Assembly: GCA_027620655.1 (NCBI GenBank)
Contig: JAQCDS010000001.1
Span: 62,001 to 126,000, forward strand
From: Bacteroidota bacterium
GTDB lineage: Bacteria; Bacteroidota; Bacteroidia; Flavobacteriales; Flavobacteriaceae
Length of the DNA stretch: 64,000 nucleotides
Direction of reading: 5' to 3'
Every line of letters begins with the position of its first letter. The stretch's first letter is position 1. Positions 53,693-63,032 of this stretch are shown here, piece by piece. The position numbers and the translations under genes were made by a program. The notes under the pieces are model-generated. The model did no database searches, was not told where the DNA came from, and saw only the letters and a list, made by a program, of their open reading frames with translations.

Positions 53693-56154
53693 AAGCGCAT
53701 GTTTAATCTGATATTAAAAACTCTTGGCGTCAAATAATTTGGAATGGAATACTGACGTTTCGAATATACATCTCTAACCCATGTATTGGTAATTGAATTC
53801 TGAACATCAAAAATGTTAAAAATCTCTATACCAAATGCCAGCTCTTTAAATCGTTTTTTCCAGCCATTTTTTGCTTTATTTTTTGCATCAACAAGAACAT
53901 AAGACATGCCAATATCTGCACGTTTATAATCAGGTAATCTGTTTTGATAGCTATATACATCAGCATAGCTTGGAGACCCTCCAGGAACACCTGTATTATA
54001 CACCAAATTGAGATACATTTTCATATTTGGAAGTTTAGGGATATAATCTTGAAAAAGGATTCCAAATTTTAAACGTTGGTCCATGGGACGGGCAATAAAC
54101 TCTTTTCCACCAATAGCTTCTTCTGTTTTTAAATATCCAAAAGAAAACCATGATTCTGTTCCAGCAACAAATTCACCATTCAATCGAACATCAAAACCAT
54201 AGGCATATGCTTTTGCATTATTATTGGCTGCATATCGAATACGTACATTTTCAACGGTATAGGGGTTAACGTCTGATAGGCTTTTATAATAGGCTTCAGA
54301 AATGAGCTTAAAAGGGCGTTTCCAAAGTTTAAAACTGTATTCATGTCCTGCTACCAAATGAATAGAGCGCTGTGCTTTAACATTACTATTGACTGTTCCA
54401 TTGGCATCGCGTAATTCTCTATAAAAAGGCGGTTGATAATACAAACCTCCACTTAGCCTATACAGCATATCTTTTTTTCCATTGGGTTTGATGCTAAATT
54501 GACCTCGAGGACTAAATACCATTTGTTGTTTTGAGTTGATATTTTGACCGTTTACATTCCATTGATGAGCACGTGCCCCAAAATCATAAAACACCTCATT
54601 AGAGCCAAGACTACTGCGTTTACTCCATTGTGCAAAAGCTTGCAAACGTTGTACTGTTGTGCTATTTGTAGCTCGAATGTTTTGATAGGGGGCAAGAGGC
54701 CCTGTGTTTGCCGTATAGGGCTGATTGTCAAATTGATCTAAGTTTGGAGGATTGATAGAAAATCCAGCCGAATCTATAACTTCCCATTCAACAACACGAT
54801 CTCGAATATCTTCATTGGTATATTTTATTGACCATTGAAAATGATTTTTATTTTTTTTATAATCTCCTCGATGTTCAATAGTAGTAATCAAAGCATCCAA
54901 ATCGTTTCTGGCATGATTGATTTGACCGCCAATACCTTCTGAAAATTCGACTTCTCCTAAATTTTCATCCCCAATATTGCTATTCACTTCGCCTAATCTG
55001 TATCGTGCCAAAATATCAAAATACTCTTGTTCTGTGGTATGAAAACTTGATCCAATTAATTGTAAATTCAAATTTTCATTAACCTGATATGATCCATTCA
55101 ATGCCCCAAAATATGTGCTGTATGCATCTTGTTCTTGACCTTCATAAAATACCAAAAGTGCAATAGGATTTTGAAGCGTTCCAAAGTTTGTTTGTCGTGT
55201 TTTTGGGGCATAATTATAGGTGTTGGAAGTAATATTACCCAAAAAACTTAAATCAAATTTTGGACTAATCTTATAGTTCATATAGGCTTGTGCATCCAAA
55301 AACTGAGGCTCATAATTAGTTTGCGTTTCTTTGGCATCAACGAGTAGCGTATTGTCTCTGTAGCGTATCCCCACTAGAGCAGAAAATTTATTGTTTTTAC
55401 TTGCACCGTCAGCTGTAACACTTCCACCCAAAAGACTAAAATCGGCACGAAGCCCAAATTCTGTTGGTTTTCTATACGTGATGTCCAATACTGAGGAAAG
55501 TTTATCGCCATATTTTGCTTGAAACCCACCAGCAGAAAATTGTACATCTTGAACCATATTTGTATTGACGAAACTGAGTCCTTCTTGTTGGCCAGAGCGC
55601 ACCAAAAATGGTCTATAGACTTCTATGCCATTGACATAAACTAAATTTTCATCAAAGTTACCACCACGAACAGAATATTGTGTACTCAATTCATTTGAAA
55701 TATTGACTCCAGGTAATGTTTTTAATAGATTTTCTACTCCGGGTTGAGCACCTTTTATAGTCCGGATAATTTCTGGCGAAATTGTTGTGACGCCTTCAAA
55801 GACAGAACGTTTTGTTCCAGTAATTACTATAGCTTCAATTTGTTCGATGTTTATTTTTAACACTGGATTAAATTCAAATTCTTGTCCATTTTTTAGATTA
55901 AAAATAACGCGAACAGCTTTGTGATTAATATGAGAAAACTCAACGTTTATATCTTCATTTGCAGGAATTTCTAGAAAATAAAATCCATTAGAATTAGAAA
56001 TAGTTCCATTCAAATTAGTAGAAATAGTTGCATTTTCAATAGGGTTGTTCAATTCGTCCAAAAGTACACCACGCAGAGTTGCTGTTTGTGCCATGAGTTG
56101 AAGTTGGCCTATTAGAAAAAAAACAAATAAAAAATTTAAATAATTGATTTTCAA
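53689..56154 (-). CDS. TonB-dependent receptor with CarboxypepD-like N-terminal domain
   Basis: An 821-residue outer-membrane receptor. A signal peptide (FLIGQLQLMAQ) is followed by the carboxypeptidase-regulatory-like domain (TATLRGVLLDELNNPIENATIST, to about residue 95), the plug (EAIVITGTKRS, LLKTLPGVNIS, YSVRGGNFDENLVYVNGIEVYRP) and a beta barrel ending in aromatic Phe (RVFNIRLNMRF). No SusD partner is adjacent, so a SusC polysaccharide system is unlikely. The substrate is unknown. It is 12 bp after the M23 peptidase gene and probably in one unit with it. Confidence 0.93.
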   Translation of the reverse strand: MKINYLNFLFVFFLIGQLQLMAQTATLRGVLLDELNNPIENATISTNLNGTISNSNGFYFLEIPANEDINVEFSHINHKAVRVIFNLKNGQEFEFNPVLKINIEQIEAIVITGTKRSVFEGVTTISPEIIRTIKGAQPGVENLLKTLPGVNISNELSTQYSVRGGNFDENLVYVNGIEVYRPFLVRSGQQEGLSFVNTNMVQDVQFSAGGFQAKYGDKLSSVLDITYRKPTEFGLRADFSLLGGSVTADGASKNNKFSALVGIRYRDNTLLVDAKETQTNYEPQFLDAQAYMNYKISPKFDLSFLGNITSNTYNYAPKTRQTNFGTLQNPIALLVFYEGQEQDAYSTYFGALNGSYQVNENLNLQLIGSSFHTTEQEYFDILARYRLGEVNSNIGDENLGEVEFSEGIGGQINHARNDLDALITTIEHRGDYKKNKNHFQWSIKYTNEDIRDRVVEWEVIDSAGFSINPPNLDQFDNQPYTANTGPLAPYQNIRATNSTTVQRLQAFAQWSKRSSLGSNEVFYDFGARAHQWNVNGQNINSKQQMVFSPRGQFSIKPNGKKDMLYRLSGGLYYQPPFYRELRDANGTVNSNVKAQRSIHLVAGHEYSFKLWKRPFKLISEAYYKSLSDVNPYTVENVRIRYAANNNAKAYAYGFDVRLNGEFVAGTESWFSFGYLKTEEAIGGKEFIARPMDQRLKFGILFQDYIPKLPNMKMYLNLVYNTGVPGGSPSYADVYSYQNRLPDYKRADIGMSYVLVDAKNKAKNGWKKRFKELAFGIEIFNIFDVQNSITNTWVRDVYSKRQYSIPNYLTPRVFNIRLNMRF

Positions 56155-56166
56155 GTCTCAAAAGAT

Positions 56167-57852
56167 TTATTGTCTGTAAAATACAGATTCAAATTTAGAA
56201 CTATTTCCTACATTATCCGTTACAATAAGCTTTAAATTATTTTTAGTATCATTTACAACTCCATCATTGAAGTCATGCGTAAGGGTGTTGGTTTTGGAGT
56301 CATATTCCATTAAAATCCACTTCCCATTTACAGTCGCTCTAAAGTTTTTAATCCCTGAAATTTCATCAGAAATTTTTATTTTTAAATATCGATAATTGCT
56401 CAACCAGCTTTCATTTTTAAAGTTTGAAGGTGTGATTTTTGGACCTTCTTTATCAGTCGCAAGGGTGTATGTTCCAAAGTATTTAGTTCTTGCAGAAAGC
56501 GTTGATCCTTTACGTTTTGTAGAGGTATAATACAATTTTCCATATGCAGAAACACTAGCAATATAAAGGTGTTCCATATCATCGGGTTCATAGTGACTAA
56601 CATCAAATGTTATGGTCATCGACTTTTTTAATGGAATGTTTGGGCGATGTAGTTTTAGAGTATCATTTTTAACTTCAATATCTAAATAAGTGTCATCATA
56701 TAAAGTATGTGCTGGAATTTCTACTCGTATCGATTTTTCTTCGAATACACCAACTTCTGAGGCGTTAATAAAAGTGTAATTTAACGGAATTGAATCTACC
56801 TTTTTTATATTTTGAAATTCTCCAAGTATAGGTACACGAACAGAAGTAAAATTGTTTTTAAAATCTTTAATTTTTATAAGATACGAATAATTTGCACTAT
56901 CTTTTATATTAAGTTTTCCTTTTTGCTCTTCAAAAGTAAATAGACTTAGAGGATTGTTTTTTTCGATAAATAATTTTTGTATTTTTCTTTTTTTAGCCCG
57001 ATAGTGAGCATAATCTATAAAACGGTTAATGTGTTTGGTTTCACTGAATGAAAATCTTTTAAAATCTATATTAATGGATTTTTGGCCGTTAAAATAGGTT
57101 TCAATTTTTGAAACACCATTTTTATTTGGTGCATAATCTTGCCTATCATTGGCTACAATCCCAAAACCAATTTCTCCAAAACATTTTATAGCTTCAGCAA
57201 CAAAACTTCCATCGGGTTGTTTTATAAGTCTTATTTTTTTCTTTTTTTGAACCCCATCGATATGGCTATTCTCTGAAATGGGGTAGGCATATAACTCATA
57301 TAACTCTGGTGCTGTTGTATCTTTTATATCCAACCCAAAAAGCATGGGATTCATAGGGCGTTCTTGTTTATCTCTAATCTCGAAATGTAAATGCGGACCA
57401 GATGAACCACCTGTATTCCCAGAAAAAGCAACTAATGCATCTGATTCTATTTTTAGGGCATTGAGTTTTGGAAAAAGTTCAATTTCAAATTGTTCTTTTT
57501 GATATTGCTGTTTTTTGATATAGGCTTCAATCTCAGGTGAAAATTTTTGAAGATGTGCATAAACTGTAGTGTAGCCATTAGGGTGTGTAATATACAACGC
57601 TTTTCCATAGCCATATCGAGAAATTTTAATACGGCTTACATATCCTTGAGCTGCAGCATAAACTTTAAAACCTTGTTTTCCATTGGTTTTGATGTCTAAC
57701 CCAGAGTGGAAATGATTGGATCTAAGTTCTGCAAATGTTCCAGAAAGTACAAGTTGAATATCCAATGGAGAACGGAAGTAGTCCTGAGGATATGGGGTTT
57801 GTGCAGATAGATAAATCGAACACAAAAAACATAAAATTTTAAAAACTTTCAT
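56167..57852 (-). CDS. M23-family peptidoglycan metallopeptidase
   Basis: A 561-residue exported peptidase. The signal peptide (MKVFKILCFLCSIYLSAQ) is followed by the M23 zinc domain: FAELRSNHFHSGLDIKTNGKQGFKV (ligand His and Asp), GYGKALYITHPNGYTTVYAHL and SGPHLHFEIRD (His-x-His). A long beta-rich C-terminal part of about 350 residues follows, with Ig-like strands. It probably trims cross-links in the periplasm. The TonB receptor gene is directly downstream on the same strand. The family is normal in Bacteroidetes. Confidence 0.92.
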   Translation of the reverse strand: MKVFKILCFLCSIYLSAQTPYPQDYFRSPLDIQLVLSGTFAELRSNHFHSGLDIKTNGKQGFKVYAAAQGYVSRIKISRYGYGKALYITHPNGYTTVYAHLQKFSPEIEAYIKKQQYQKEQFEIELFPKLNALKIESDALVAFSGNTGGSSGPHLHFEIRDKQERPMNPMLFGLDIKDTTAPELYELYAYPISENSHIDGVQKKKKIRLIKQPDGSFVAEAIKCFGEIGFGIVANDRQDYAPNKNGVSKIETYFNGQKSINIDFKRFSFSETKHINRFIDYAHYRAKKRKIQKLFIEKNNPLSLFTFEEQKGKLNIKDSANYSYLIKIKDFKNNFTSVRVPILGEFQNIKKVDSIPLNYTFINASEVGVFEEKSIRVEIPAHTLYDDTYLDIEVKNDTLKLHRPNIPLKKSMTITFDVSHYEPDDMEHLYIASVSAYGKLYYTSTKRKGSTLSARTKYFGTYTLATDKEGPKITPSNFKNESWLSNYRYLKIKISDEISGIKNFRATVNGKWILMEYDSKTNTLTHDFNDGVVNDTKNNLKLIVTDNVGNSSKFESVFYRQ

Positions 57853-57942
57853 AAGTATGATCTTTAGCTAAAATATTGAATTGAAAATAAAAAGCAAAGA
57901 ATTGGTTTGGATAAATTATTTAAAAATAAATCGGCATAGAAA

Positions 57943-57973
57943 TTGTAATTTTAGACATGGAATGTTAAATTTG
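57943..57973 (+). promoter_or_regulatory. Promoter of the ZapB-like/zapA operon
   Basis: TTG at 57943-57945, a 20-nt spacer, and TAAATTTG at 57966-57973, followed by an ATG at 57998. Confidence 0.65.
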
Positions 57974-57997
57974 TGGAATAAGGTATTGAATTTGTAA

Positions 57998-58288
57998 ATG
58001 AGCAAAATCGAAAATATTGTCCAAACATTAGAAGAAAAAATTGATAAAATTATAGTTCAGTTTGGGCAATTGAAAGAAGAAAATGATGCTCTAAAAAAAG
58101 AGATTGAAACATTAAAATCTCAAAGTAAAGATCAACTTCAACAGCTTGAAGATAATCAAGCAGAGTTTGACTCTTTAAAAATTGCAAGTTCGATGCTAGG
58201 CAGTAACGAAGATAAAAGAGCTTCAAAGCTCAAAATAAATGCTTTGATTAAAGAGATAAACGATTGCATTGCAAGTTTATCAGATTAA
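57998..58288 (+). CDS. Coiled-coil protein, ZapB-like
   Basis: A 96-residue protein made almost wholly of heptads (VQTLEEKIDKIIVQFGQLKEENDALKKEIETLKSQ), so a long coiled coil is expected. It ends NALIKEINDCIASLSD. It is 10 bp before zapA, and the coiled-coil nature and location are like ZapB, a divisome crosslinker. I see no direct sequence proof of orthology, so the name is inferred. Confidence 0.75.
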   Translation: MSKIENIVQTLEEKIDKIIVQFGQLKEENDALKKEIETLKSQSKDQLQQLEDNQAEFDSLKIASSMLGSNEDKRASKLKINALIKEINDCIASLSD

Positions 58289-58298
58289 ATAATAACTT

Positions 58299-58601
58299 AT
58301 GAGCGAGCAATTAAAGATTAAATTATCGATTGCGAATAGGGTTTACCCTTTGACAATTGCACCAAACCAAGAAGAAGGTTTGCGATTGGCTGCTCAAAAG
58401 ATAGATGCAACTGTTAAAAAGTTTGAACAAAGTTATTCTGTTCAGGACAAGCAAGATGTTTTGGCCATGTGTGCCTTACAATTTGCCGCTGAAACTGAAC
58501 AAACAAAAATTAATAAAAACAGTTTAAGTGAAACACTAGAACAACGTCTAATGGATTTGGATAAGCGCCTAGAAGAACACTTAAACACCAACGTTCTTTA
58601 A
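58299..58601 (+). CDS. zapA: Cell division protein ZapA
   Basis: A 100-residue FtsZ-associated protein that promotes Z-ring bundling. The start LKIKLSIANRVYPLTIAPNQEEGLRLAAQKIDATVKKFEQSY is the ZapA globular domain and the rest is a coiled coil (TEQTKINKNSLSETLEQRLMDLDKRLEEHL). It follows the ZapB-like gene and is followed by a likely 6S RNA gene, an order well known around zapA in Gammaproteobacteria. Confidence 0.92.
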   Translation: MSEQLKIKLSIANRVYPLTIAPNQEEGLRLAAQKIDATVKKFEQSYSVQDKQDVLAMCALQFAAETEQTKINKNSLSETLEQRLMDLDKRLEEHLNTNVL

Positions 58602-58615
58602 AATATATAATACAT

Positions 58616-58788
58616 ACTGCCTGTATTGATCAATTTTTTGATAAACTCAACGAGAAATCTATAAATGGGGTCCGTTTAAGTTGTAAAAGCATGCTGCCTT
58701 GTTTGCAGATCCTTGATCAGCTTTTCAGCCCTAAATCTTTTTATTAAGGAGTTTATACAAAACTAGGATCTTTGCAGGCTTTTTTTTT
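58616..58788 (+). ncRNA. ssrS: 6S RNA (6S-Flavo-like), between zapA and rny
   Basis: The 204-nt gap between zapA and rny has no ORF. It can fold with a long closing stem: GCCTG at 58619-58623 pairs with CAGGC at 58775-58779, and GATC near 58628 pairs with GATC near 58767. The right arm is followed by a T-run (58780-58788). The size (about 170 nt), the mostly double-stranded rod with a large central bulge, and the zapA neighbourhood all fit 6S RNA, which binds RNA polymerase and tunes growth-phase transcription. Confidence 0.7.
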
Positions 58789-58805
58789 AATCAATATCAC
58801 AACAA

Positions 58806-60383
58806 ATGGATCAAAATATCATATTTATAGGTGCTGGAGCTGCTGTATTAGGGCTAATTTTAGGATTTATAATTTCTAAAATAAGAGAGAAGAATAATGC
58901 TTCACAGATTACAAGAAACGCAAAACGCTCGGCCAATGACATTATTTCAAAAGCAAAATCTGAAGGCGAAAACATAAAAAAAGATAAAATTTTTCAAGCA
59001 AAAGAACGTTTTTTTGAGCTGAAATCTGAGCATGAAAAAGTGATATTATCGAGAGATAAAAAAATGGCAGAAGCCGAAAAAAGAACTCGAGATAAAGAAT
59101 CACAAGTTTCTACAGAGCTATCAAAAAATAAAAAACTAAATCACGAACTTGAAGTAAAGAAAAAAGACTACGATCAGAGAATATCTGTTATAGAAAAACG
59201 ACAAGAAGAACTTGATAAAATGCACAAAAGCCAAGTGCAACAACTTGAAGTCATTTCTGGACTTTCTGCCGATGAAGCCAAATCTCAATTGGTGGAATCT
59301 TTAAAAGCTGAGGCCAAAAATGATGTGATGGCCTATGTTCAAGATAAAATGGAAGAAGCCAAATTGACTGCAGATCAAGATGCCAAGAAGATTATCATCA
59401 ACACCATTCAACGGATTGGAACAGAAGAGGCTATAGACAATTGTGTTTCCGTTTTTAACATTGAATCTGATGATATGAAAGGACGAATTATTGGTAGAGA
59501 GGGGCGAAATATTAGAGCACTTGAAGCCGCTACTGGTGTCGAAATTATTGTAGATGACACGCCAGAAGCCATCATTTTGTCATGCTTCGATTCTGTGCGC
59601 CGAGAAATTGCTCGACTTTCATTGCACAAGCTCGTTACCGATGGCCGTATTCACCCTGCGCGAATTGAAGAAATCGTTCGTAAAACTGAAAAACAAATTA
59701 ACAGAGAAATCATTGAGGTTGGAAAACGTACAGTTATTGATTTAGGCATTCATGGTTTACACCCTGAGTTGATTAAAACTGTGGGTCGAATGAAATACCG
59801 TTCTTCGTATGGTCAAAATCTGCTGCAACACTCCAGAGAAGTGGCCAAACTTTGTGGTATTATGGCTGCAGAACTAGGGATTAACTCCAAACTTGCTAAA
59901 CGTGCTGGACTATTGCATGATATTGGTAAAGTTCCTGATTCTGAGGTTGACGTGGAAACTCCACATGCGATTTTAGGAATGCAATGGGCCGAAAAATATG
60001 GCGAAAATGAAGAAGTCTGTAACGCTATTGGAGCCCATCATGATGAAATTGAAATGAAGTTTTTACTTTCACCAATTGTTCAAGTATGTGATGCTATTTC
60101 TGGTGCTAGACCAGGAGCAAGGCGTCAAGTTTTAGATTCCTATATCCAACGTTTAAAAGATTTAGAACAAATTGCTTTTAATTTTAATGGTGTTCAAAAA
60201 GCCTACGCCATACAAGCGGGTAGAGAACTGCGAGTTATTGTTGAAAGTGAAAAAGTTGATGATGATAACGCCAGCAGATTATCGTTTGAAATTTCTCAAA
60301 AAATTCAAACGGATATGACTTATCCTGGACAGGTTAAAGTTACTGTTATTCGTGAGACACGAGCAGTGAATATTGCTAAATAA
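58806..60383 (+). CDS. rny: Ribonuclease Y
   Basis: A membrane-anchored endoribonuclease that starts mRNA decay, 525 residues. One N-terminal helix ([22 protein letters not shown]) is followed by a long coiled coil to about residue 150. A KH domain ([35 protein letters not shown]) and an HD phosphohydrolase domain ([27 protein letters not shown]) complete it. Length and order are normal. It is downstream of the 6S RNA on the same strand and followed by a strong hairpin. Confidence 0.95.
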   Translation: MDQNIIFIGAGAAVLGLILGFIISKIREKNNASQITRNAKRSANDIISKAKSEGENIKKDKIFQAKERFFELKSEHEKVILSRDKKMAEAEKRTRDKESQVSTELSKNKKLNHELEVKKKDYDQRISVIEKRQEELDKMHKSQVQQLEVISGLSADEAKSQLVESLKAEAKNDVMAYVQDKMEEAKLTADQDAKKIIINTIQRIGTEEAIDNCVSVFNIESDDMKGRIIGREGRNIRALEAATGVEIIVDDTPEAIILSCFDSVRREIARLSLHKLVTDGRIHPARIEEIVRKTEKQINREIIEVGKRTVIDLGIHGLHPELIKTVGRMKYRSSYGQNLLQHSREVAKLCGIMAAELGINSKLAKRAGLLHDIGKVPDSEVDVETPHAILGMQWAEKYGENEEVCNAIGAHHDEIEMKFLLSPIVQVCDAISGARPGARRQVLDSYIQRLKDLEQIAFNFNGVQKAYAIQAGRELRVIVESEKVDDDNASRLSFEISQKIQTDMTYPGQVKVTVIRETRAVNIAK

Positions 60384-60403
60384 TTTTTTAAATTAAACTA
60401 GTG

Positions 60404-60437
60404 AAAAGGCAACTTTTTTAAGAAAGTTGCTTTTTTT
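60404..60437. terminator. Terminator between convergent rny and xerD
   Basis: An 8-bp stem GCAACTTT/AAAGTTGC with T-run to the right and A-run to the left. It overlaps the last codons of xerD, and both orientations are plausible. Confidence 0.8.
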
Positions 60438-61332
60438 GTGTCCTAGGATGAAATGAAGTTATAACGTCTTTTAAGTGGCTTTTATCCACGTGCATATATA
60501 TTTCTGTAGTGGTAATACTTTCGTGTCCTAGCATAACTTGAATGGCTCGTAAATCGGCGCCATTTTCCAAAAGATGAGTGGCAAAAGAATGTCGGAACGT
60601 ATGTGGGGAAATGGATTTTTGAATCCCTGCTTTTTCTGTAAACGTCTTAACGATGGTAAAAATCATGGCTCGGGTGAGTTGTTTTCCTCTTTGATTTAAA
60701 AAAAGCGTATCCATATGTTGTGGATCAATCTTTAGAGACCTCCTCCCATGGTTTTTATACAAATTGATAAATTTTTGAGTTTGATTCCCAATCGGGACAA
60801 AACGCTGTTTGTTGCCTTTTCCTGTAACTTTAATAAAACCTTCATCAAAAAACAAATCGGAGAGTTTTAAGTTTGTCAGTTCACTTACACGCAAACCACA
60901 ACTGTATAAAGTTTCAATAATAGCTCTGTTACGTTCACCAAGCGGTGTGCTTAAATCAATAGCCGCCACAATGGTATCGATTTCCTTAACCGAAAGTGTA
61001 TCGGGGAGTTTACGGCCAATTTTGGGCGCTTCTATATGTTCTAGAGGATTATCCGTTCGGTAGTTTTCAAAAATAAGATAATCGAAAAAACTCCTTAAAC
61101 CAGAAATAACTCGCGACTGTGTACGCGCATTTACTGTTTTGGCCAATTCATATAAAAAAACTTGCATGGTTTCAAAATCAATGGTTATGGGGCTGATTGT
61201 TTTTTTATGGGTTTCCAAAAATGAAATCAACTTTTGAACATCCATACAGTAACTGTTGATGGTATGTATTGATAAACCACGTTCAATTTTTAAATAATGC
61301 TCAAAATCTCGTAGGGCGTTGTTCCATTTCAT
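60418..61332 (-). CDS. xerD: Tyrosine recombinase XerD
   Basis: A tyrosine site-specific recombinase that resolves chromosome dimers at dif, 304 residues. The N-terminal SAM-like domain begins ALRDFEHYLKIERGLSIHTINSYCMDVQKL. Catalytic residues appear in ETLYSCGLRVSELTNLKLSDL (Arg), ISPHTFRHSFATHLLENGADLRAIQVMLGHESITTTEIYMHVD (His, Arg, His, Tyr). The full-length protein contrasts with the decayed integrase 400 bp away. The gene lies near tRNA-Ser. Confidence 0.95.
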   Translation of the reverse strand: MKWNNALRDFEHYLKIERGLSIHTINSYCMDVQKLISFLETHKKTISPITIDFETMQVFLYELAKTVNARTQSRVISGLRSFFDYLIFENYRTDNPLEHIEAPKIGRKLPDTLSVKEIDTIVAAIDLSTPLGERNRAIIETLYSCGLRVSELTNLKLSDLFFDEGFIKVTGKGNKQRFVPIGNQTQKFINLYKNHGRRSLKIDPQHMDTLFLNQRGKQLTRAMIFTIVKTFTEKAGIQKSISPHTFRHSFATHLLENGADLRAIQVMLGHESITTTEIYMHVDKSHLKDVITSFHPRTQKKQLS

Positions 61333-61364
61333 GTGTATTTATGTATTATTTTTTTCGGTCACAT

Positions 61365-61419
61365 GGAACATCCATGCGTTGATATTTTTGATCGACAAAA
61401 TTTTAGTTATGGATGTTTC
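61365..61419. repeat. Inverted repeat GGAACATCCAT / ATGGATGTTTC in the xerD-tRNA gap
   Basis: The arms at 61365-61375 and 61409-61419 differ at one base. They enclose 33 nt with an inner GTTGAT/ATCGAC pairing. The gap 61333-61560 holds no gene otherwise. It may be an RNA hairpin or protein-binding site. Confidence 0.4.
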
Positions 61420-61517
61420 ATACCTCTAAAATACGAATATTTCAGAACAGCGGTTTTGTTTTTAAAAAAATAAAGGGTAAAGAAATATGAACTTAAAAAA
61501 AATAAATCCAAAAACTA

Positions 61518-61549
61518 TTTGAAAAGAATAGAAAACCCGCTTATATTTG
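61518..61549 (+). promoter_or_regulatory. Promoter of tRNA-Ser
   Basis: TTTG at 61518-61521, 20-nt spacer, and TATATTTG at 61542-61549, ending 11 nt before the tRNA. It is the clearest canonical -33/-7 pair in the window. Confidence 0.75.
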
Positions 61550-61560
61550 CACTCGCATTA

Positions 61561-61645
61561 GGAGAAATGGCAGAGTGGTCGAATGCGGCAGTCTTGAAAA
61601 CTGTTGAGGGTCACACCTCCGGGGGTTCGAATCCCTCTTTCTCCG
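61561..61645 (+). tRNA. tRNA-Ser (UGA)
   Basis: An 85-nt class II tRNA. The acceptor stem GGAGAAA/TTTCTCC with discriminator G is clear. The anticodon loop CTTGAAA reads UGA (Ser). The variable arm is long, as in serine tRNAs, and the T arm GGGGGTTCGAATCCCTC is intact. CCA is not encoded. A strong hairpin follows, and the remnant of an integrated element lies directly downstream. Confidence 0.95.
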
Positions 61646-61651
61646 CTAAAG

Positions 61652-61692
61652 AAAAACCTTAACATCTGTATATCAGCAAGTTAAGGTTTTTT
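61652..61692 (+). terminator. Terminator of tRNA-Ser
   Basis: A 12-bp perfect stem AAAAACCTTAAC/GTTAAGGTTTTT with a 16-nt loop and T-run. Confidence 0.85.
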
Positions 61693-61699
61693 GTTTTTA

Positions 61700-61721
61700 T
61701 ATTTAGCCCATATTTAGCCCA
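61700..61721. repeat. Tandem 11-bp repeat TATTTAGCCCA x2
   Basis: Two perfect copies (61700-61710, 61711-61721) lie between tRNA-Ser and the integrase remnant. They are a candidate recombinase arm or attachment-region sequence. Confidence 0.45.
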
Positions 61722-61757
61722 TTTGCTTTACCTCAAGTATATTATTAACTTATGTAA

Positions 61758-62405
61758 TTACTCCAAGATTATGTTCGCGAGTACGTTATTTACAAACTGT
61801 CCTAAAGATTCTGCAATAAGCTCATTACTAAACCCCTTTCGCTTTGCTTGTGTTGCAAACGTATGCCTTGCTGTGTATGTAATAATCTTATTAACCCCTA
61901 TTTTATCAGCTAATACATTAAGATATTTATTGGTGGACTTTATCCATTGCTTTATAACTCTCTGTGCCTCAATACTATTCTCTTTCATACCATCTTTCAT
62001 AACAGGTAGTAGATAATCACTAGATTGATTATTGGTATTTAACATACTAATCAACTTAGTTGTTGTATCAAACAGCTTAACAGATAACATTTTATGGGTT
62101 TTTCTACTTTTATATGTGATTCTTCTATCAATAATAGTACTGGATTTGAGATAGGCCATATCAGTGAATGAAATTCCTCTCAAACAATAGCTTACAAAGA
62201 AGTAAATAAGGGCATTTAAGAGTCTTTTATCACTTGTTATAACAAATGATGTTAACCGCTTAAATTCTATCTCTGTAAGAGCTCTTTTTGGAGTGGTTTC
62301 TACAGGTACTCTTAGCTCATGAAATGGATAGTTATCCCCACTTACAAGTTTGTGCTTAATGACATAAAGATCTTTTACAACCCATTTAAAAGCTATATTT
62401 ATAAA
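61758..62405 (-). pseudogene. Decayed phage/ICE-type tyrosine integrase
   Basis: An open frame of 216 codons with no start codon at its upstream end (a TAG lies at 62408-62406). It has parts of a tyrosine recombinase: the linker-like KWVVKDLYVIKHKLVSG, the beginning of the catalytic domain (RALTEIEFKRLT, FVSYCLRGISFTDMAYL) and the box II motif YTARHTFATQAKRKGFSNELIAESLGQ. The arm-binding N-terminus is missing. After ESLGQ the sequence departs from the family and lacks a convincing catalytic Tyr. Its position directly after tRNA-Ser suits an element integrated at that tRNA and later decayed. Confidence 0.8.
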
Positions 62406-62483
62406 CTATAGTAGATGGTATTATAGATATTTAGAATACACGTTAAAAAGACTGTGTATGTATACAGCTGCTTTATTACTTAC

Positions 62484-62517
62484 ACAAAAAAAGCCTTTGA
62501 CCAAATGGACAAAGGCT
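62484..62517 (-). terminator. Terminator of the nucleotidyltransferase gene
   Basis: The stem AGCCTTTG/CAAAGGCT is followed by a T-run on the minus strand, just after the stop at 62537. The gap 62406-62536 has no other feature. Confidence 0.75.
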
Positions 62518-62536
62518 AATTTTAAGATTTAGTTTT

Positions 62537-63028
62537 TTAATAACGATTACGGAACTCTGGTTTTAAAAAGGGTATTCCCAAAATATCAAATAGTTCTTTT
62601 TCCTCTCTTATGCTTACTTTTTTTTCATTTTGGTAAAGATGGCCCTCAATACTTTTGTAGCCCATCGACACCCATTTATTTGCCAGGACTTTGTGTGAGT
62701 ATTCAGCACAGCCAGTTCTTATGGCGTAAATGAGTCCCCAATTATTTTCATCTGCGAAAAACAAGTCTAGTTTAATGCCTTCAGGCAGAAGTCGTTGTGT
62801 ATACTTGCAAGGTAATTCGCCCTTTACTTTTTTCCATTGGTTAATTACTGTTGCAATTCCACTCTCAAAAAGTCCAACATCATATGGTTTTGGAATGGCC
62901 ACTAACTCAATGTCTTTCACCTCAGGTTTTCTCCGCCTAATACTGCCTGCTATTTCTATTCTTTCACAATGTGGTGCAAGCAGATCTTTTAGTTTATGGG
63001 CGATTTTCAATGCTTTATTTAGTTCCAT
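62537..63028 (-). CDS. DNA polymerase beta-like nucleotidyltransferase
   Basis: A 163-residue protein from ATG 63028 (MELNKALKIAHKLKDLLAPHCERIEIAGSIRRRKPEVKD). It resembles the palm domain of family X polymerases. It has the GSxRR phosphate-binding motif, the DIELVAIP metal pair (Asp-x-Glu) and a further Asp in KLDLFFADENNWG. There is no 8-kDa lyase domain, thumb or PHP domain, so it is a stand-alone nucleotidyltransferase of the type carried by phages and integrated elements. A start further upstream (63076) is less likely. It lies 4 bp after the truncated ORF. Confidence 0.75.
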   Translation of the reverse strand: MELNKALKIAHKLKDLLAPHCERIEIAGSIRRRKPEVKDIELVAIPKPYDVGLFESGIATVINQWKKVKGELPCKYTQRLLPEGIKLDLFFADENNWGLIYAIRTGCAEYSHKVLANKWVSMGYKSIEGHLYQNEKKVSIREEKELFDILGIPFLKPEFRNRY

Positions 63029-63032
63029 AGTG

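Noticed and set aside
53689-57852. SusC/SusD polysaccharide utilisation locus
   Set aside because: There is a TonB receptor but no SusD, glycoside hydrolase or sensor nearby.
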